Below the pieces are notes generated by a model. That model did no database searches. It was given only the letters and a program-made list of their open reading frames with translations, and had not been told where the DNA came from. A DNA stretch of 64,000 nucleotides. Source: Chlorops oryzae (taxonomy: Eukaryota; Arthropoda; Insecta; Diptera; Chloropidae). The position numbers and the translations under genes were made by a program. The stretch is taken from NCBI GenBank assembly GCA_020466095.1, contig CM035806.1, forward strand, positions 140,241,934-140,305,933. The letters run 5' to 3'. Positions 1-11,850 of this stretch are shown one piece after another. Numbering within the stretch: position 1 is the first letter of the stretch; every line of letters begins with the position of its first letter.

Positions 1-1895
1 CGCAGGGCGAAATGCAATTCGGTCGCGCTGAAAACACCGCTCTGCGTACTGGAAAAATGAAAAAGTCGTGGTGTGTACCGGTAATCTTTGGTTTTCTCAT
101 CACTGAGTGGCAAACTGTTATATTTCGAGCGCTCAAGACCGCCCAAAGCCTCCAAAAGTTCAGTGGATTCGGCACCTTCTTCGACCTGAATGACTTTGAT
201 GTCCTGGCACACCAATTGGGAATATATCCTCCGGACGGCTTTTAGAAATTTCATCTGCTGCATTCTTTGCCACGAGACGCGTGTGCTCGCCGCTTTTAAT
301 ACCATTCCAGACGTATACGCATCCCTTGTCACCGTTCACCAAGAGCATGGAGCCCCGCGAACGCATTTGGCTTGGATCGCAGTCCACCTCGCGCAATAGC
401 GTCTCCTCCGCTAGATTACCGATGGTCTGATAGAGTCGCCATTGGCTGCGACGTTGCAGGCAATCCTGCTTTTGCCCTTTATGCTGCCAGAGAATCTTGA
501 AGAGCCGTATAAATGCCGTGCTTTCGTCGCCTTGTGCTACCCGTAATTGCGAGCCTTTCTCCTTATCCAGCTCGACTGTAAGCAACGCAGCAGCGCCCTT
601 CTCATTCGCACTGGCGTCACTTCCCTGCCAATAAAAGTACACACAACGCTCACGGCCGACAGTGCTGCGATTCGAGATTTTGCCGCTTAGCTCCCGAACA
701 GTTACCGAAATCTGATAGATCCAACGTATAATGTAGCTCTCACCGGAATAGAAATGTCCGTAATTTTCTTCGTTCGTCACATCGAAATTAAACTCGTTTA
801 TTAACCATTTCCTGGTCGATTGTGTTACGATATCGAAATGCCGCATCGTGTCTGTATCGTAGTAGAAATGGCCACGTCCCAGATTTGTGCGTTCCAATAT
901 AAGATTCGGTTCCTGATAGGGATCGCCTTTGAATAGCGAAATTCCATCAACCATTTTCATGGCCCTCATGCCATTGGACAGATAGTCCTTTTCGAGATCT
1001 TCACGCTCCAGCTCAGGCCAGTCGGAGAATTTCTCTTTGAATAGTATTGTTTCCATATTCTGTACGATTTTGCCGAGTATGCACCACGGGTAATCGCCAC
1101 GACGTACGCCTCTCTTTGCTGGCATTTCCCCCACCTCACGTGCACCAGCTATATCGACGTAATTGAGAGGATTGACATAGCATGCACTGTAATCGACATC
1201 CTCTGTGGTAAAATGCTCTTGAGCCAGCTTAATGGCGGCACGTTTTGCATCCGCTGGCGAATTCTTTCCATTCCAGACATAGAGTTCACTGCCAAAATCA
1301 AAGATCAGTACTTTTTGCGTATTCAGCATCTCGACCTTTGGTATGCATCCCCAATACTTTTCCACCGGCATCAGCGTATCGTCCTGGAACTCGTAAATCT
1401 TATTCGTTTCAATCAGGCTCGTCTCGAAGAGCTCATCCTCAGCCACATTGCCGCATTCGGGTATTTGATATTGCGCCGGCTTCTGCAACAGATCCCAGAA
1501 TTTTTGCCAATTTCGATCGCTGGGGAATTTGCCGTCGTTGAGCACGATCTCTTCGGCAGCATTGCAGCCGAGGTCCTTGTTCTCGACAATGTAGGCGCAT
1601 ATTTTTTTACTTCGCGCCACCTCGATAACATTGGCGTACGCGCCCACATAACGATAGAGAGCGTCTTTGGTAACCAGAATAAAGCAATCGCCCCGATTCA
1701 AGGACTTGAAACACGGACTGACCAGCCGGGTTTGTACGTGCGAGCGGCCCTTAACATGCAATAGCATTAAGGGTTTATATGGCAGCCATGACTGATTCAA
1801 TGGCAGACTAGCGGACTTCAATGAGACCGATGTGAAATCCTCCAACGATGCAAGACCAGCAACAGCTTCCGGAGCCAAATTGCCCTGCATCGACG
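1..1895 (-). CDS. Svil: Supervillin, gelsolin-like repeat exon (partial, frame break near 195-245)
   Basis: This large exon encodes the gelsolin/villin-like part of supervillin, a membrane-associated F-actin and myosin II organiser. It starts after an acceptor (TTTTCAG at about 1902-1896) and reads SSMQGNLAPEAVAGLASLED, then the family landmarks LPYKPLMLLHVKG and HVQTRLV. Further on come YWGCIPKVEMLN, VLIFDFGSELYVWNGK, ETILFKEKFSDWPELER, CVYFYWQGSDASANEKGAAA and VYVWNGIKSGEHTR. That order matches several gelsolin-like segments of animal supervillins. The open frame stops at 160, but a neighbouring frame carries on to position 1 with good supervillin-like sequence (DIKVIQVEEGAESTELLEAL, YTPRLFHFSS). 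One extra base or two missing bases are therefore implied between about 195 and 245. An assembly indel is likelier than loss of the gene, since the rest is intact. The villin headpiece should lie left of the window. Confidence 0.93.
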
Positions 1896-1969
1896 CTGAA
1901 AATACATTTAAATCAATTTAAATTAGCCACAGCGACGAAGCATCATTTCTTTCGGATGATGGTACTCAC
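1896..1969 (-). other. Svil intron, 74 bp
   Basis: This is a short fly-type intron. The donor GTGAGT starts at 1969 and the acceptor TTTTCAG ends at 1896. The split serine codon T|CG joins GLRK to SSMQG. Confidence 0.88.
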
Positions 1970-2130
1970 ATTTTCTCAATCCCTTGAGACGTTGCAATTC
2001 ACGTTGCGCAACGCCGGTTATGTTCTCCGTGTACTCATTAACAAGATCTGTCCTGGCCGCGAGACTTTTCAATGGGTTTCGCGATGTGCGCCGGCCTTTG
2101 GGTCCTTGAATAGTACGTTTCATAATCAGA
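1970..2130 (-). CDS. Svil: Supervillin exon, basic linker before the gelsolin repeats
   Basis: The 161-nt exon encodes LIMKRTIQGPKGRRTSRNPL and KSLAARTDLVNEYTENITGV, then AQRELQRLKGLRK. In animal supervillins a basic segment with NPLK.LAAR.DL..EYTE lies just before the gelsolin-like repeats and this exon matches it. The acceptor is AAG at 2133-2131 behind a long T tract, and the donor is GTGAGT from 1969. It enters with one base of an Arg codon (CG|T) and leaves with one base of a Ser codon, so both junctions keep frame. The apparent start methionine inside the exon is an internal residue, not a translation start. Confidence 0.92.
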
Positions 2131-2218
2131 CTTAAAAAAAAAAAAAAAAAAAAAACAAAAATAAGTCAAAATTCTCGTAACGTAAAGGTTTTTTTTTTTT
2201 TCTTATTCAGATGCTCAC
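2131..2218 (-). other. Svil intron, 88 bp
   Basis: The donor GTGAGC starts at 2218 and the acceptor AAG ends at 2131. It contains poly-A/T runs of more than 10 bases. Confidence 0.85.
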
Positions 2219-2765
2219 CGTTCCGCTGGTTTAATACTATCGAAGTCGGAAATATTAATTCCAGCGTTTGTTGCCGTCTTTCCGACAACTTTCTTCGATG
2301 CGAAGAACTTCTCGAATGACTCGTCCTCGTCCGGCTTGAAGACGGTTACTTTCGTAGCGGACTCCGAGGCCTTTCCGTCGCTAGCGTTTCTAGCTGCACT
2401 CTCGTTATTCGCACGCTCCTTATCGGCTTTTTCGCTGCAATAGCGTGAATCCAAATCGGAATCTGAACCATTCGAGATCGACGACGACTCTAGGCCGTCG
2501 CCACGTCCACATTTCTTTCCATCCCTGCCACTTGTGCTCGCACTGCGATGAACGCCTCTGTTGCCAATGCCTAAACCCGTTGTGCTCACCATCATAGATG
2601 CGCTCTTCGCAAGACCGCCCTGTGCCGTGTTCGCGCTTCGAATGATTAGCATGGGACATTTTTTCGCCTCCGAATTCGGCTCACGTTCGAATTGTAGTCC
2701 GACTGGTGACGGCGACTTCTTTTGCAATCGACCAGCGATAGTGAATTCTGAAGCGTCGGATGCCT
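2219..2765 (-). CDS. Svil: Supervillin exon, disordered central region
   Basis: The 547-nt exon begins after acceptor GACAG, completing a Glu codon (G|AG), and reads EASDASEFTIAGRLQKKSPS. That corresponds to the conserved QFTVAGR motif of supervillins. A Ser/Asp/Gly-rich stretch with no obvious fold follows. It ends with VFKPDEDESFEKFFASK and ISDFDSIKPAER, matching the conserved KPD(D/E)D(E)SF.KF block. The donor GTGAGC splits the final Arg codon. The exon lies between the tryptophan-containing exon at 4525-4669 and the basic exon at 1970-2130. The start codon seen by naive reading (TTG at 2778) is intronic. Confidence 0.92.
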
Positions 2766-4524
2766 CTGTCAATGGCAATGGAAAGGAAAACGGAAAGACT
2801 CATATTAGTAAAAAGCGAAAGGAAGGTTCCATCGATATTTCTACAATAGGAAAATACGCAATTTGGAATATTACACTGTGCAACACGTAAAATTGTAAAA
2901 AAAAAAAAATTTGACAGCAGTTTCTGGAAGTTTTCGGTGAGTATAGCAACTCCCTATATTCGGTTAAGTCAGATTACTGAGATTTTGTTTTTTAAAACGA
3001 TCTCAAAATATGTGGCCGAGAATTAAGTTGCGCACTTACTTATCGCTGTATCTCGTTACGCATTCAATATTTTTCTTTTCTTTTTTATCTATGACAAAGT
3101 TTTAGGCCTTGTTTCAAACAAAATAGTTGCACCAATACTGATCCGCAATAAAACCGTTAAGCATTACAAATTGCAAAAATTTCGAGCATTTTAGGATTTT
3201 TTTTGCACGTCTTTTTAACATTGCTGGCCTATATCTCACAAGCCCGTAAGAATTTTTTGAAAATTTTTTCAATTAAAATATAGAAAATTCTTAGCTGGTC
3301 AACTTCTTCCAATACACTAAATGCATCTGAGCGCTCCTTGATACTGTTTTGCCACTGTAAAGTCGAAAATTTTGTTACCCATAATCGGAAAGGAAAACCA
3401 AAGATTATCCTTTAAATATGCTCGAAATTTTTCATCCAGAATTATGAAGAACTATTTACAAATTTAATACAAGAATTCAGTGGACCCACATCTGCTCCGA
3501 CAAACATTTTGCATGGCAGTGTCGAACTTTTGATTTTGTCGGATTACAGAGTACTGCCTTAGACCCTCTATAGTCTGGTATCTTTTTTACAAACGTGTGC
3601 CTTGTAATCCGAGATTTACAGATCCAATGATATAAGATTCTACATGTTATACTCTGAAGTACAAATATCAACGATTTTCAATACTGAGTCGATTTCCATC
3701 ACACCCGCTGAATAATACTCATGCCGGATTAATGGGGGTCAACTGCATTGCGCTTGTCCGTATGTATGCAACGTGCAATACTTAACGGGGACAGACCATA
3801 CAAAATGTGTATAGAAATGACCAGCGTCACCCGGACAATTTGATTTAGCCCTGTCCATCTGTCCGGATTTCTGCTTATATTTCTTAACGAAAGATTCAAG
3901 CTGTATTGTATTTCGGTCTACAGATATGGGGTGATATGCCCAAATTCGATATTGGCCTTGGTCAGAGCACATTAATGGTACCCCCAGTACTAGGGTCTGT
4001 AACAAAAATCGAGGTATTTTACATTTTTGCTTTAGGTCTCCAAAATAATGCCTTTAAACAAAAAATTAGAGCGATTTTCATATACTTATTGAACAGGACT
4101 CGGTATAGGCTCGGAGGCTCTTTTATGGGACTAAAAATCTTTAGAATATTTTGTGCTAATGGGCGTGGCCTTGGGCCATATTCAAGCATGTGTAGGTAAC
4201 TGTTTATCTGTGTCGCATTCTCATTGGCTGTTTGAACTGAAATAGGATATTTGGTTTACAGGAGCCAACACAAAGCAAAAGTATCAGACCCAGGAGTCGA
4301 CTACGTTTTCTATATACTTTCGGGGTCACTGAATCCGAATTTGAGGTCTATATAGCTCCATCGGGTCTAGGTCTCGCCATAACCCTAAAAAAGGGATCGA
4401 AAATACTTCACTCGTCGATGCCTTTTTCAGGTAATGGCTAAGGCTAAATCAGGATCAGTTATATAAATTTTTGTTTTTTGGCCGGGATTGGTTTGACTTC
4501 AGCTCTTATCGTTTCTTCACTCAC
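2766..4524 (-). other. Svil intron, 1.76 kb, with one dispersed repeat copy
   Basis: The donor GTGAGTG is at 4524 and the acceptor is at 2766. Apart from the repeat at about 3735-4235 I see AT-rich non-coding DNA with no second gene. Confidence 0.8.
3735..4235 (-). mobile_element. Dispersed repeat family 1, copy a (degenerate)
   Basis: Reverse-oriented copy of the family best seen at 38200-38798. Shared blocks are GACAGACCATACAAAATGTG, GAAATGACCAGCGTCA, CCCCCAGTACTAGGGTCTGT and GGGCGTGGCC. The boundaries are approximate and there is no coding capacity. Confidence 0.65.
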
Positions 4525-4669
4525 CAACACGGTTTTTCCACTTTTCCGATGATGATTTCAATTTGCCCAAACATTCCGATAATTTACCGCTCTCCACGCT
4601 TGTCGGTATGACCGGCGATTGTGAGAATGGCCTTTGTGCCAGATTGTGCGATGCCAGCGAGAGAGATTC
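4525..4669 (-). CDS. Svil: Supervillin small exon with the WKNRV motif
   Basis: This 145-nt exon was found by eye from its splice sites and coding content. The acceptor TTTTGCAG ends at 4670 and the donor GTGAGTG starts at 4524. Read in phase 0 it is open throughout: ESLSLASHNLAQRPFS, then SPVIPTSVESGKLSECLGKL, ending SSSEKWKNRV plus one base. The exon upstream (41073-41234) ends in phase 0. The exon downstream (2219-2765) needs exactly one base, which gives KWKNRVEASDASEFTIAGR. Animal supervillins have a Trp-Lys-x-Arg segment just before the QFTVAGR motif, so position, phase and sequence all agree. A plus-strand frame is also open here, but it has no splice or family support. Confidence 0.88.
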
Positions 4670-6838
4670 CTGCAAAACAGAGATGAGACATTTCAGTACT
4701 TGCTTTAATCATCAGCGAAACAGATTCAAATAATTTAGACTTTGATGACTATTTTTTCGAGTTCTAGATTCTACTGAGGGTTCCAAGCCGGATATCGAAG
4801 CCCGTATGAATATTATTCCATATTTAACTAATTTAACTGAGTATTCACCATTGCAAGTGAGAGTCCCTTTAAAAAAAAAAATAATAATAATAATTACCAA
4901 CTTGGCGTCTTGGTTCTTCTTATGCGGTGCTGTCATTCCTACTGAATATAATCCTTTCAGCTCCCTCCGGTATGATTACCAGCATTAGCTGTACAAAGAG
5001 TATCCGCACTTTATTCTTATTTAATTCGATTCAAAAAAAAAAAAAACAAAGGTAAAAACTGTCCAGAGGAATCAGCTTTTGATGTCTTTAGAAAAAAAAA
5101 ACTCCCTTCTTCCCTAATCGATCCATTCGATGAGAGAATGTATGGGGTTCTGGTGTGGAATAAAGAGATACTTTTTACTAAAAGCAAATATCTCTTCCAT
5201 ATTTTGGTTGCCAATACTCGTTCGATGATAAATGATTAGCGATAAGATATAAATATAAGTAAACAATCACCCTACATTCGGTACTTTCTATGGGGAAAGA
5301 ATATTGTGGTATCAGAGAATGGCGATAGAGAATACCAAAAATCGATTTTGTTTCATTGCGGAAAAATATAATTTGAATGTTGCTAATTTTAGGGAAGCGG
5401 TGCTTGAAAAACTCTGAGGGGAAAAGTCCATTGTACTCAAAAGATATATTCTTATGTACTAATTCTCAATAAATTGAATTGAATTGAGAAAAAAAAGCAA
5501 TCCCGGTTTGGGATTAAAATATCGTTCACTGGCACGCTGTGTCTCCAAATCTTCAAAATGTTTCATATGTCACTCTCATTGATATTGCGCGAGACGTTTC
5601 GCGCCAGTTAGAAGGAGATGTTACTCGGCAGGCAAATTAAGAGCGAGAGAGAAATACTTTTGGTGAGTACTAGGAAATGCTCATTTTGGTGGTATCCCAA
5701 GACCGTGGTGAAAATGTCCAAATGGAAACGGCTCCTGAGTGACATATATAGTTATATATGATGAAGGGGTTATATGTTATTCGTCCAAAGATTTTTGTAT
5801 CATTTTCAATCAATTTTGAAAGCATTTGATTAAAAATTTTCATACTCTCAGATACACATTTGAAGAAGATATTTTTTTAAATTTTGTAAAAAAAAAAATA
5901 CAAGTACGTATAAAAAAAAAAATTCTCCATTGTAATGGCATTTTTGGCAACCTTTCGAAGAAAAAAAAACGCGCCCGCGTGGGCAGCAGAACTCCTTACA
6001 CGATCGTCGGGCAAGGCAAAAAAAATTTATTTTTTTAATCAGTGTACTTTTGCGAATGAGGTTTTAGCTTAGTTGAAGTGCTTCATTGGCGTAATCGGCC
6101 CATTTTACCAAGAGTTTCTTGTTTGGTGATATGTCTTTTTAGAGTTCCTAACGTTACTTCATTCGAAAAATATGTGGTGACAGAATGGTCGAAAAAAAAA
6201 TTATTTTGCTTATTGCGGAAATATAATTGAAGTTCTATTATTAAATGTTACGAAAAACTTGAGCGGGATTGCAAATCTTTGTTAAGTATATTCTTAACAA
6301 TATCCATTAATTGATTGTTAGCAAAACAAATGAATCTTTCCGGACTCGTGTTATACTTAACAATTTCTGGGCAATTTCCAAATATTCACTCTCATTGCAT
6401 TTCAGACGTTTCGGACCACTGCAGAGATCACGGCAGAATTAAGGAAAAAAATACAATTTGATCTCTTCATCAAAATCTTCATTGCTTTTCCACCTAACAA
6501 GCCAATTTCAATGAAATCGGCTTGATGCAATTGCCCTTTCACATGTAGGGCAAGTATTGCCGAATTTTTTGTTTATCAGTGCAATTTTGAGAAGCGACGT
6601 GGATGTAGAGAATCTCTACTCCTAACACATTTGAAATGATGTTTTTTGTGATCTTTGAAAATATATGTATTCAAATAAAATTCCATTGTGGCATTATCGG
6701 CATACCTTTCGGTAAAAAAAACGCCCTGGGACAATACACGACGTAGGGACAAATAATGATTTCAAATGTAATATGTTCTAAGCATGACACGTGTATGCTT
6801 AAATAGAAAATGGACTGTCCAGGACGAAAAAAAGGACG
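4670..6838. other. AT-rich intronic DNA, nothing recognised
   Basis: Contains A-runs and short AT microsatellites (for example ATAATAATA near 4883). I see no open frame with family resemblance and no clear element termini. Confidence 0.6.
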
Positions 6839-6879
6839 TTATGGTATGTTGTTAAGTGTGCCCCTAACATGCGATTTTT

Positions 6880-6962
6880 GAAAAACCAGTGCTAGGCTTG
6901 GAACATTACACTCCGTTTCGCCTGTGCCGGGAATCGAACCTCGGACCCTGGGATCAAGAGCA
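6880..6962 (-). mobile_element. tRNA-derived SINE fragment
   Basis: On the minus strand the B-box-like GGTTCGATTCC (6930-6940) is followed by CCGGCACAGGCGAAACGGAG and TGTAATGTTCCAAGCCTAGC. The same sequence follows the B box of the plus-strand copy at 45000-45212. The tRNA-like 5' part is cut off at about 6963, where a different repeat begins. Confidence 0.7.
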
Positions 6963-7013
6963 AGCGGACACGTAAGGGACAGAAAAATGTGGCCGCTTAA
7001 GAGGGAAGTATTT
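6961..7013. mobile_element. pogo-like MITE fragment
   Basis: AAGCGGACACGTAAGGGACA followed by GCCGCTTAAGAGGGAAGT resembles the element remnant at 44006-44065 (AAGCGGACACCTACAGGACC, TCCGCTTACGAGG). It abuts the SINE fragment. Confidence 0.5.
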
Positions 7014-9774
7014 GAGAAGCAAGAACACTGGAGCATTCCCAAATAGCAAGAATGACGTATGGAACGGATGGAAAGAAAGGCGTTATTATTGTTTTCAATT
7101 GTACCTATTCAATGAATTTTCATCTGCTGATACGAATATTGTTCTTATTCGACAATTTAGACAATAGATAGATCATTTCATTAAGGTATGAGGAAATGTT
7201 GTAAGAAAAATAGAAAAATATATTTCTATTAAATTAATACATTTTTTTTTTTTAGCTCTGCGGAATATAAATTCGCTGCAATGCTATAGAAAATTTATCG
7301 CTCCTCATTGCGGCAGCGAAATCAACTTTGATGAGTCACGAAAAATTTCTGATTGAAGATTGAAGAGAAAAGAGAATAAAATAAAAATGAAAACAAACAA
7401 AAAAAATCCAATTGTGCACACGATATGAAAAACTTGTTGACAAACATGATAAAAATTTGGTTTCTTTCATTTCATTACTTTTTATGCCCGCATACACATA
7501 CATACATACATGCAAACATTCGTACAACAGTTAAGCTGGGATGCCACTATCTGTGCGATTCAACGAGTTTTGTCGCAATTAATGCCTCGATAGTGTGAAC
7601 GCGCGAAATCGGAAAAAAAAAAATAAAATTGCGACAATCTGCGCCGAAATTTTGCTTCTAATGTAGCAGTAATTGGCCTATGATTGCATGCATTATATGC
7701 ATTTAACGAGCCTGTATGAAGACCACTATTCATTTAAAACCTTGTTTTAAGAACAGGAGAAAGAGAGAGAAGACAAATATGTCCAATATACAGGTGGGTC
7801 CCGTAAATGACGTGGGTATATAAGAAATTCGTGCTGCGGGCTGCGTCCGGGGACCGTGGACCATATAAGAAACAACACCGAAATTGACGCAGTACATGGG
7901 GGTGGACCTTAATTTTTACTTATTTTTTTATTTAATTTTTATATTTTTTAATTCATTTTCTGATATTTTTTTTAATTACATAATTTTTTTATTTAATTTT
8001 TTAATTTGATTTTTTATTATAATTTAAATTACTTACTTATTTTTTAATAATTTTTTATTATTTTTTAAATTAATTTTAATTTTTGGTTATTTGTTTATTA
8101 ATTTTAGTATTTTTTTTTAATTTGGTTTTTATATTTTTTTTTAGTTAATTTTTTATTCCATTTTATTTTATATTATTTATTTTTTTTTTTAATTTTTATT
8201 TTATTTATTTTTTTAATAATTTTTTTTTTATTTAATTTTTTGTTTTAAATTTATTTTCTTTTATTTTCAATCCAATCCCTCGCCTAATTTTTTCGCTTCT
8301 TTAATTATTATTATTATTTGAGTATTGCTTTAAAAAAAATAGGAGGCGCTAGCTTCTGAGGCTATCGGCCCGCGTTTCTTTTAATTTTCCTTTTTGTTAC
8401 CATTGACGCAGCAATATGGAGCGTCACAGCGATCTTTCGCATTTGAAAATAAATCATTTTTAAGATTCCCAGCCAACTCGAATCGAAACGAAAATACTTA
8501 AGAAATACACCGAAAACTTTTGTGACAATATGCGACGACAATGGACCCAGCAAAATCTGCTTCGAAATGTTACCAACCCATATGCAAGTATTTTGATGTT
8601 CACTCACACACAGGTATGCGATTCCCAACGTGCAAGAGAGGGACAGCTGCTACATGTACACAAAATGTTTTCGAATAAAGTTCCCGATACCCATTTAGCT
8701 TTATCAAGAGACATTCCTGGAAAAATTCCGAGAAAATTTGGAAAATATACCAGAAACTTGATTTGCTGGGGAACTGCTCAAAATTTGATTCTGCCACTTT
8801 TTGAAATCGCCGCCAATCTTCCGCTATAAAAATGGGCGCCATTTTGTGCTATTTGCGCAGATTGTGGGATCCTGGCTTTAGACAAAATGTCGCAGTATTG
8901 TAAGCATTGAAATTTCCTATTCGATTTTAAACGGAAAAATGATTTATTCGCCTATTTGAATGGGCAGCGAAGGTCGTTTTAATCTTGGATTGATTCATCC
9001 AAGCATAAAATTAATATTTCTTTTAATTTTATTAAAGAAGACTAAAAGCCGATTTTTCGATAATCCACTCGTTTAGGCGATAAAACGACGTCGTTTTTGT
9101 ATTAAGATTTCTATTGATTCAGTTGGAATTTGCCAATTTGAAAGCCTATCCCTCACACGTCATGCGAGAGGTGATACCAAATTAGCAACGACACATGTAT
9201 GTATGTATGTATGTATGTATGTTCATCATTATACTTGTGTATAAAATTAAACAAAAAAACAAAAAAATATTAATCACATTTCATTGGCCTTAAAATAGCA
9301 AAATTATGTGAGTCACATGTAAATCGATTTTATTTTCGTAAGAAATACCTTTAAAATTTTTCAACTATTTTTCCTCACGTACATATGTACATACATAAGT
9401 ATTCCTTCGATTCAAAGCACTATAAATTGTCATTTTGTAATTTTTCATCTGTCCATAAATTGTTGAAAATAGAAAATATATTTTCGATGGGGCCACTGTA
9501 ACTGTTGCGACTTTTGCACAGTGCCTAAAACCTTAGAGCTGCAACAGGGTCAGAGAACATAATACACATCAACGGTGAAAAAAACGGGTTTAAATATTTC
9601 TCTTCTTCTCCAAATAACAAAGGGACTGAATAAAATTCCTACCGTTCGAGCTTTATTCGAAGTTACATCAAAAAATTGTAGAAGGATCATCGATGTCGTT
9701 TTGGATTTCAACTCATGTTCCCTTGTCTGTTCCCATCTTATGAGCCAACGGCCCTTTTTATACACACGCACTCT
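7014..9774. other. AT-rich intron; low-complexity block and short microsatellite
   Basis: About 7905-8290 is a low-complexity TTTTAATTT-type tract. An (ATGT)n run lies at about 9197-9222. A mixed-composition block at 8340-8880 has an open plus-strand frame (8530-8829) but shows no recognisable protein family. Confidence 0.65.
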
Positions 9775-10265
9775 CTGTCTATGGTATATTGCGTTTGTGC
9801 GGTTGTGTATAATGCTCAGAACCATTCGGTATGTCCCCCGATACAGTCCGCTAGACAAATTTTATATATTTATACACGTAATATACGGAACCCAAGAGGG
9901 TAGAAATGATCAGCCAGCACATTTTATTTAGCCAAGTCCGTCATCCTGTCTTTCTGCCCGTCCATATATTTGTCTCTCTGTCTCTCCCGTCTATCTGCAT
10001 ACAGTTTTCGTATCGAAGGAGTTGAACAATTTTGATGAATTTAATTGAGCAGTTCGGATCATTTTGGGCGTATCTCCAGTACTAGGATCTCTTACGAAAA
10101 TCATAAAAACTACTATAGAACCTGAGTTTTTGAGATAGGCCATATTTAGATGAGTCTTGATATGTGAAATTTTTAAGGGCATGAACTTTAATTTTCAAAA
10201 ATTGAAAGTGGGCGTGGCAAAGGGGAGTTTTTCCATAATTGTTTCTCATGCATAACCATGCCATC
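9775..10265 (-). mobile_element. Dispersed repeat family 1, copy b (diverged)
   Basis: Reverse-oriented copy. Shared elements are GTTGTGTATAATGC, GAAATGATCAGCCAGCAC, TATCGAAGGAGTTGAACAAT, CTCCAGTACTAGGATCTCTT and GGGCGTGGCAA. Confidence 0.6.
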
Positions 10266-11454
10266 TGCTTTTGGGTAAAAAAAAGGAAAATCCTTCCAAT
10301 TTTAGCTGTTTCGCGGGATTTCAAAATGGAAAAAAAAGGACAAAAAAAGGATATCGAATTTTTCGTTTCCAACTTGTGTTATGTTATGTATACGAATCTC
10401 CGAATTGAAACGCTTTAGAAATACCTTTATATCGTTGAAATGGTTTGTGCTGCCAATCTGAGATTTAATACATATACACAAAATTGATTGGCCAACAATT
10501 TAAAATATCGTTTTTGGAAGGGGGACTGATGATGGGTGAGCTATGTTTATTCAAAGTCCAAAAAAAATAAAATTATTTCATAAAGTTTTAAAATTTTCGA
10601 CTTTGAGCATCATTTTACCCCAATTTTTTAACTTTTTGGAAGTTATTTTTGATGTCATATTAAAGAATGATGTTTTAAGTACACAAAACTTTTAATTAAA
10701 TTTTGAAATATTTTAAACCATAGGGGTATTCAGAAAGGCGTGTTAAAAACGTTGGAAAGTCGGAGAATTGCGACTTCTTAAAAATTTTTTAAACTTTTTT
10801 TGTATCTTGCACAACTTTTAGCAGTTAAAATTTTCCGATTTTCCGACGCCTTTTTGAATACCCCTCGTATTTGAAAAAAATGAGTTTTAAAAATGCAATG
10901 GTAGTAAAAATTTCTTACGCGATTTTCTCGAAACTCTGACGTGATAGAAGTATTTTGATTTTTTCAATTTTTCAGCACACAAAAAAACTAATAGAAACAC
11001 CACTGCAACTCAAAAGGGGAAAATCAAATTTCAATTTTGCAGGCCATGTCGGAGCTCGCATCAAAATTGCCCATGGAAAAATATTCAATTGCTTAAGTGG
11101 TTCCGTTCAAGACCTCATTGTTCTTTATTTCAACTATATTGACGTATCGATACACAAATGAGAGATACGAGTAGGTACACCATAGTCAGTGCTGTCATCG
11201 TTTACATGTATTAATCTTTACTGCGCAGTGACCTTTTCGTTTTTTACCACTGAATGTGTAGAGGGATTAGTGTTTTGTTTGAGAAAAAGGAGAAAGAAGG
11301 TTTTTAAAAGGTGAAAAAAGGACTATTAAAACTAAAGAAAGGATTTTTAGCTCGTTCACGGGATAGACTTTTGCATGCCGAAAAAAAGGAGTATCCCGCG
11401 AAAAAAAGGACAAATGGCATGGTTACTCATGCATGAAATTTAAATGGGACTTGA
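10266..11454. other. Segment bounded by weak inverted similarity
   Basis: AACCATGCCATCTGC near 10255 and AAATGGCATGGTT near 11412 are in opposite orientation, and both sides hold repeated AAAAAAAGGA and CGCGGGA motifs. This may be a decayed inverted-repeat element inserted in repeat family 1. No coding sequence is seen. Confidence 0.35.
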
Positions 11455-11850
11455 ACGAAAGTTGGCATGTAGGTATGCTTGTGCTATGCTCATAAACCAT
11501 TTTCCTCCAGTACTGGGGGGTCTGTTAAAAACATCCCTAAAGCCGATCGAAACTCTTAACTTTTCGAAATATTTCGATTAAATTTGAAATTTAAATTGGG
11601 CAAAAAGGCGGTCTTCATAAAGTAATTGAGTAATAACAGAAGTCGGAATATGAGGCTTATGGTCTTGAAAATCTCAACAATACTTTGTCTTAATGGTGCT
11701 GGGAGCCTCTTGAAGCCTATTTGAAAAAAAATAATAATAATAATAATAATAAATTCTCAAACATAGCTATACACAAGCTAACTGTGCTTATCTGTGTCGG
11801 TTATTGTATTGTCAGGGTCGCCTGACTATAACACCCTTACTTGTTTTCAT
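11455..11850 (-). mobile_element. Dispersed repeat family 1, copy c
   Basis: Reverse-oriented copy with CTCCAGTACTGGGGGGTCTG. It ends with TCAGGGTCGCCTGACTATAA and CACCCTTACTTGTTTTC, the reverse complement of the family start seen at 38194 and 48097. Confidence 0.65.

Noticed and set aside
1213..1764. Long plus-strand frame opposite the supervillin exon
   Set aside because: It is the antisense shadow of the gelsolin-repeat coding sequence.
4500..4680. Plus-strand open frame rich in Cys and Asp
   Set aside because: The minus strand carries an exon with matching splice phases and supervillin motifs, which explains the open plus frame.
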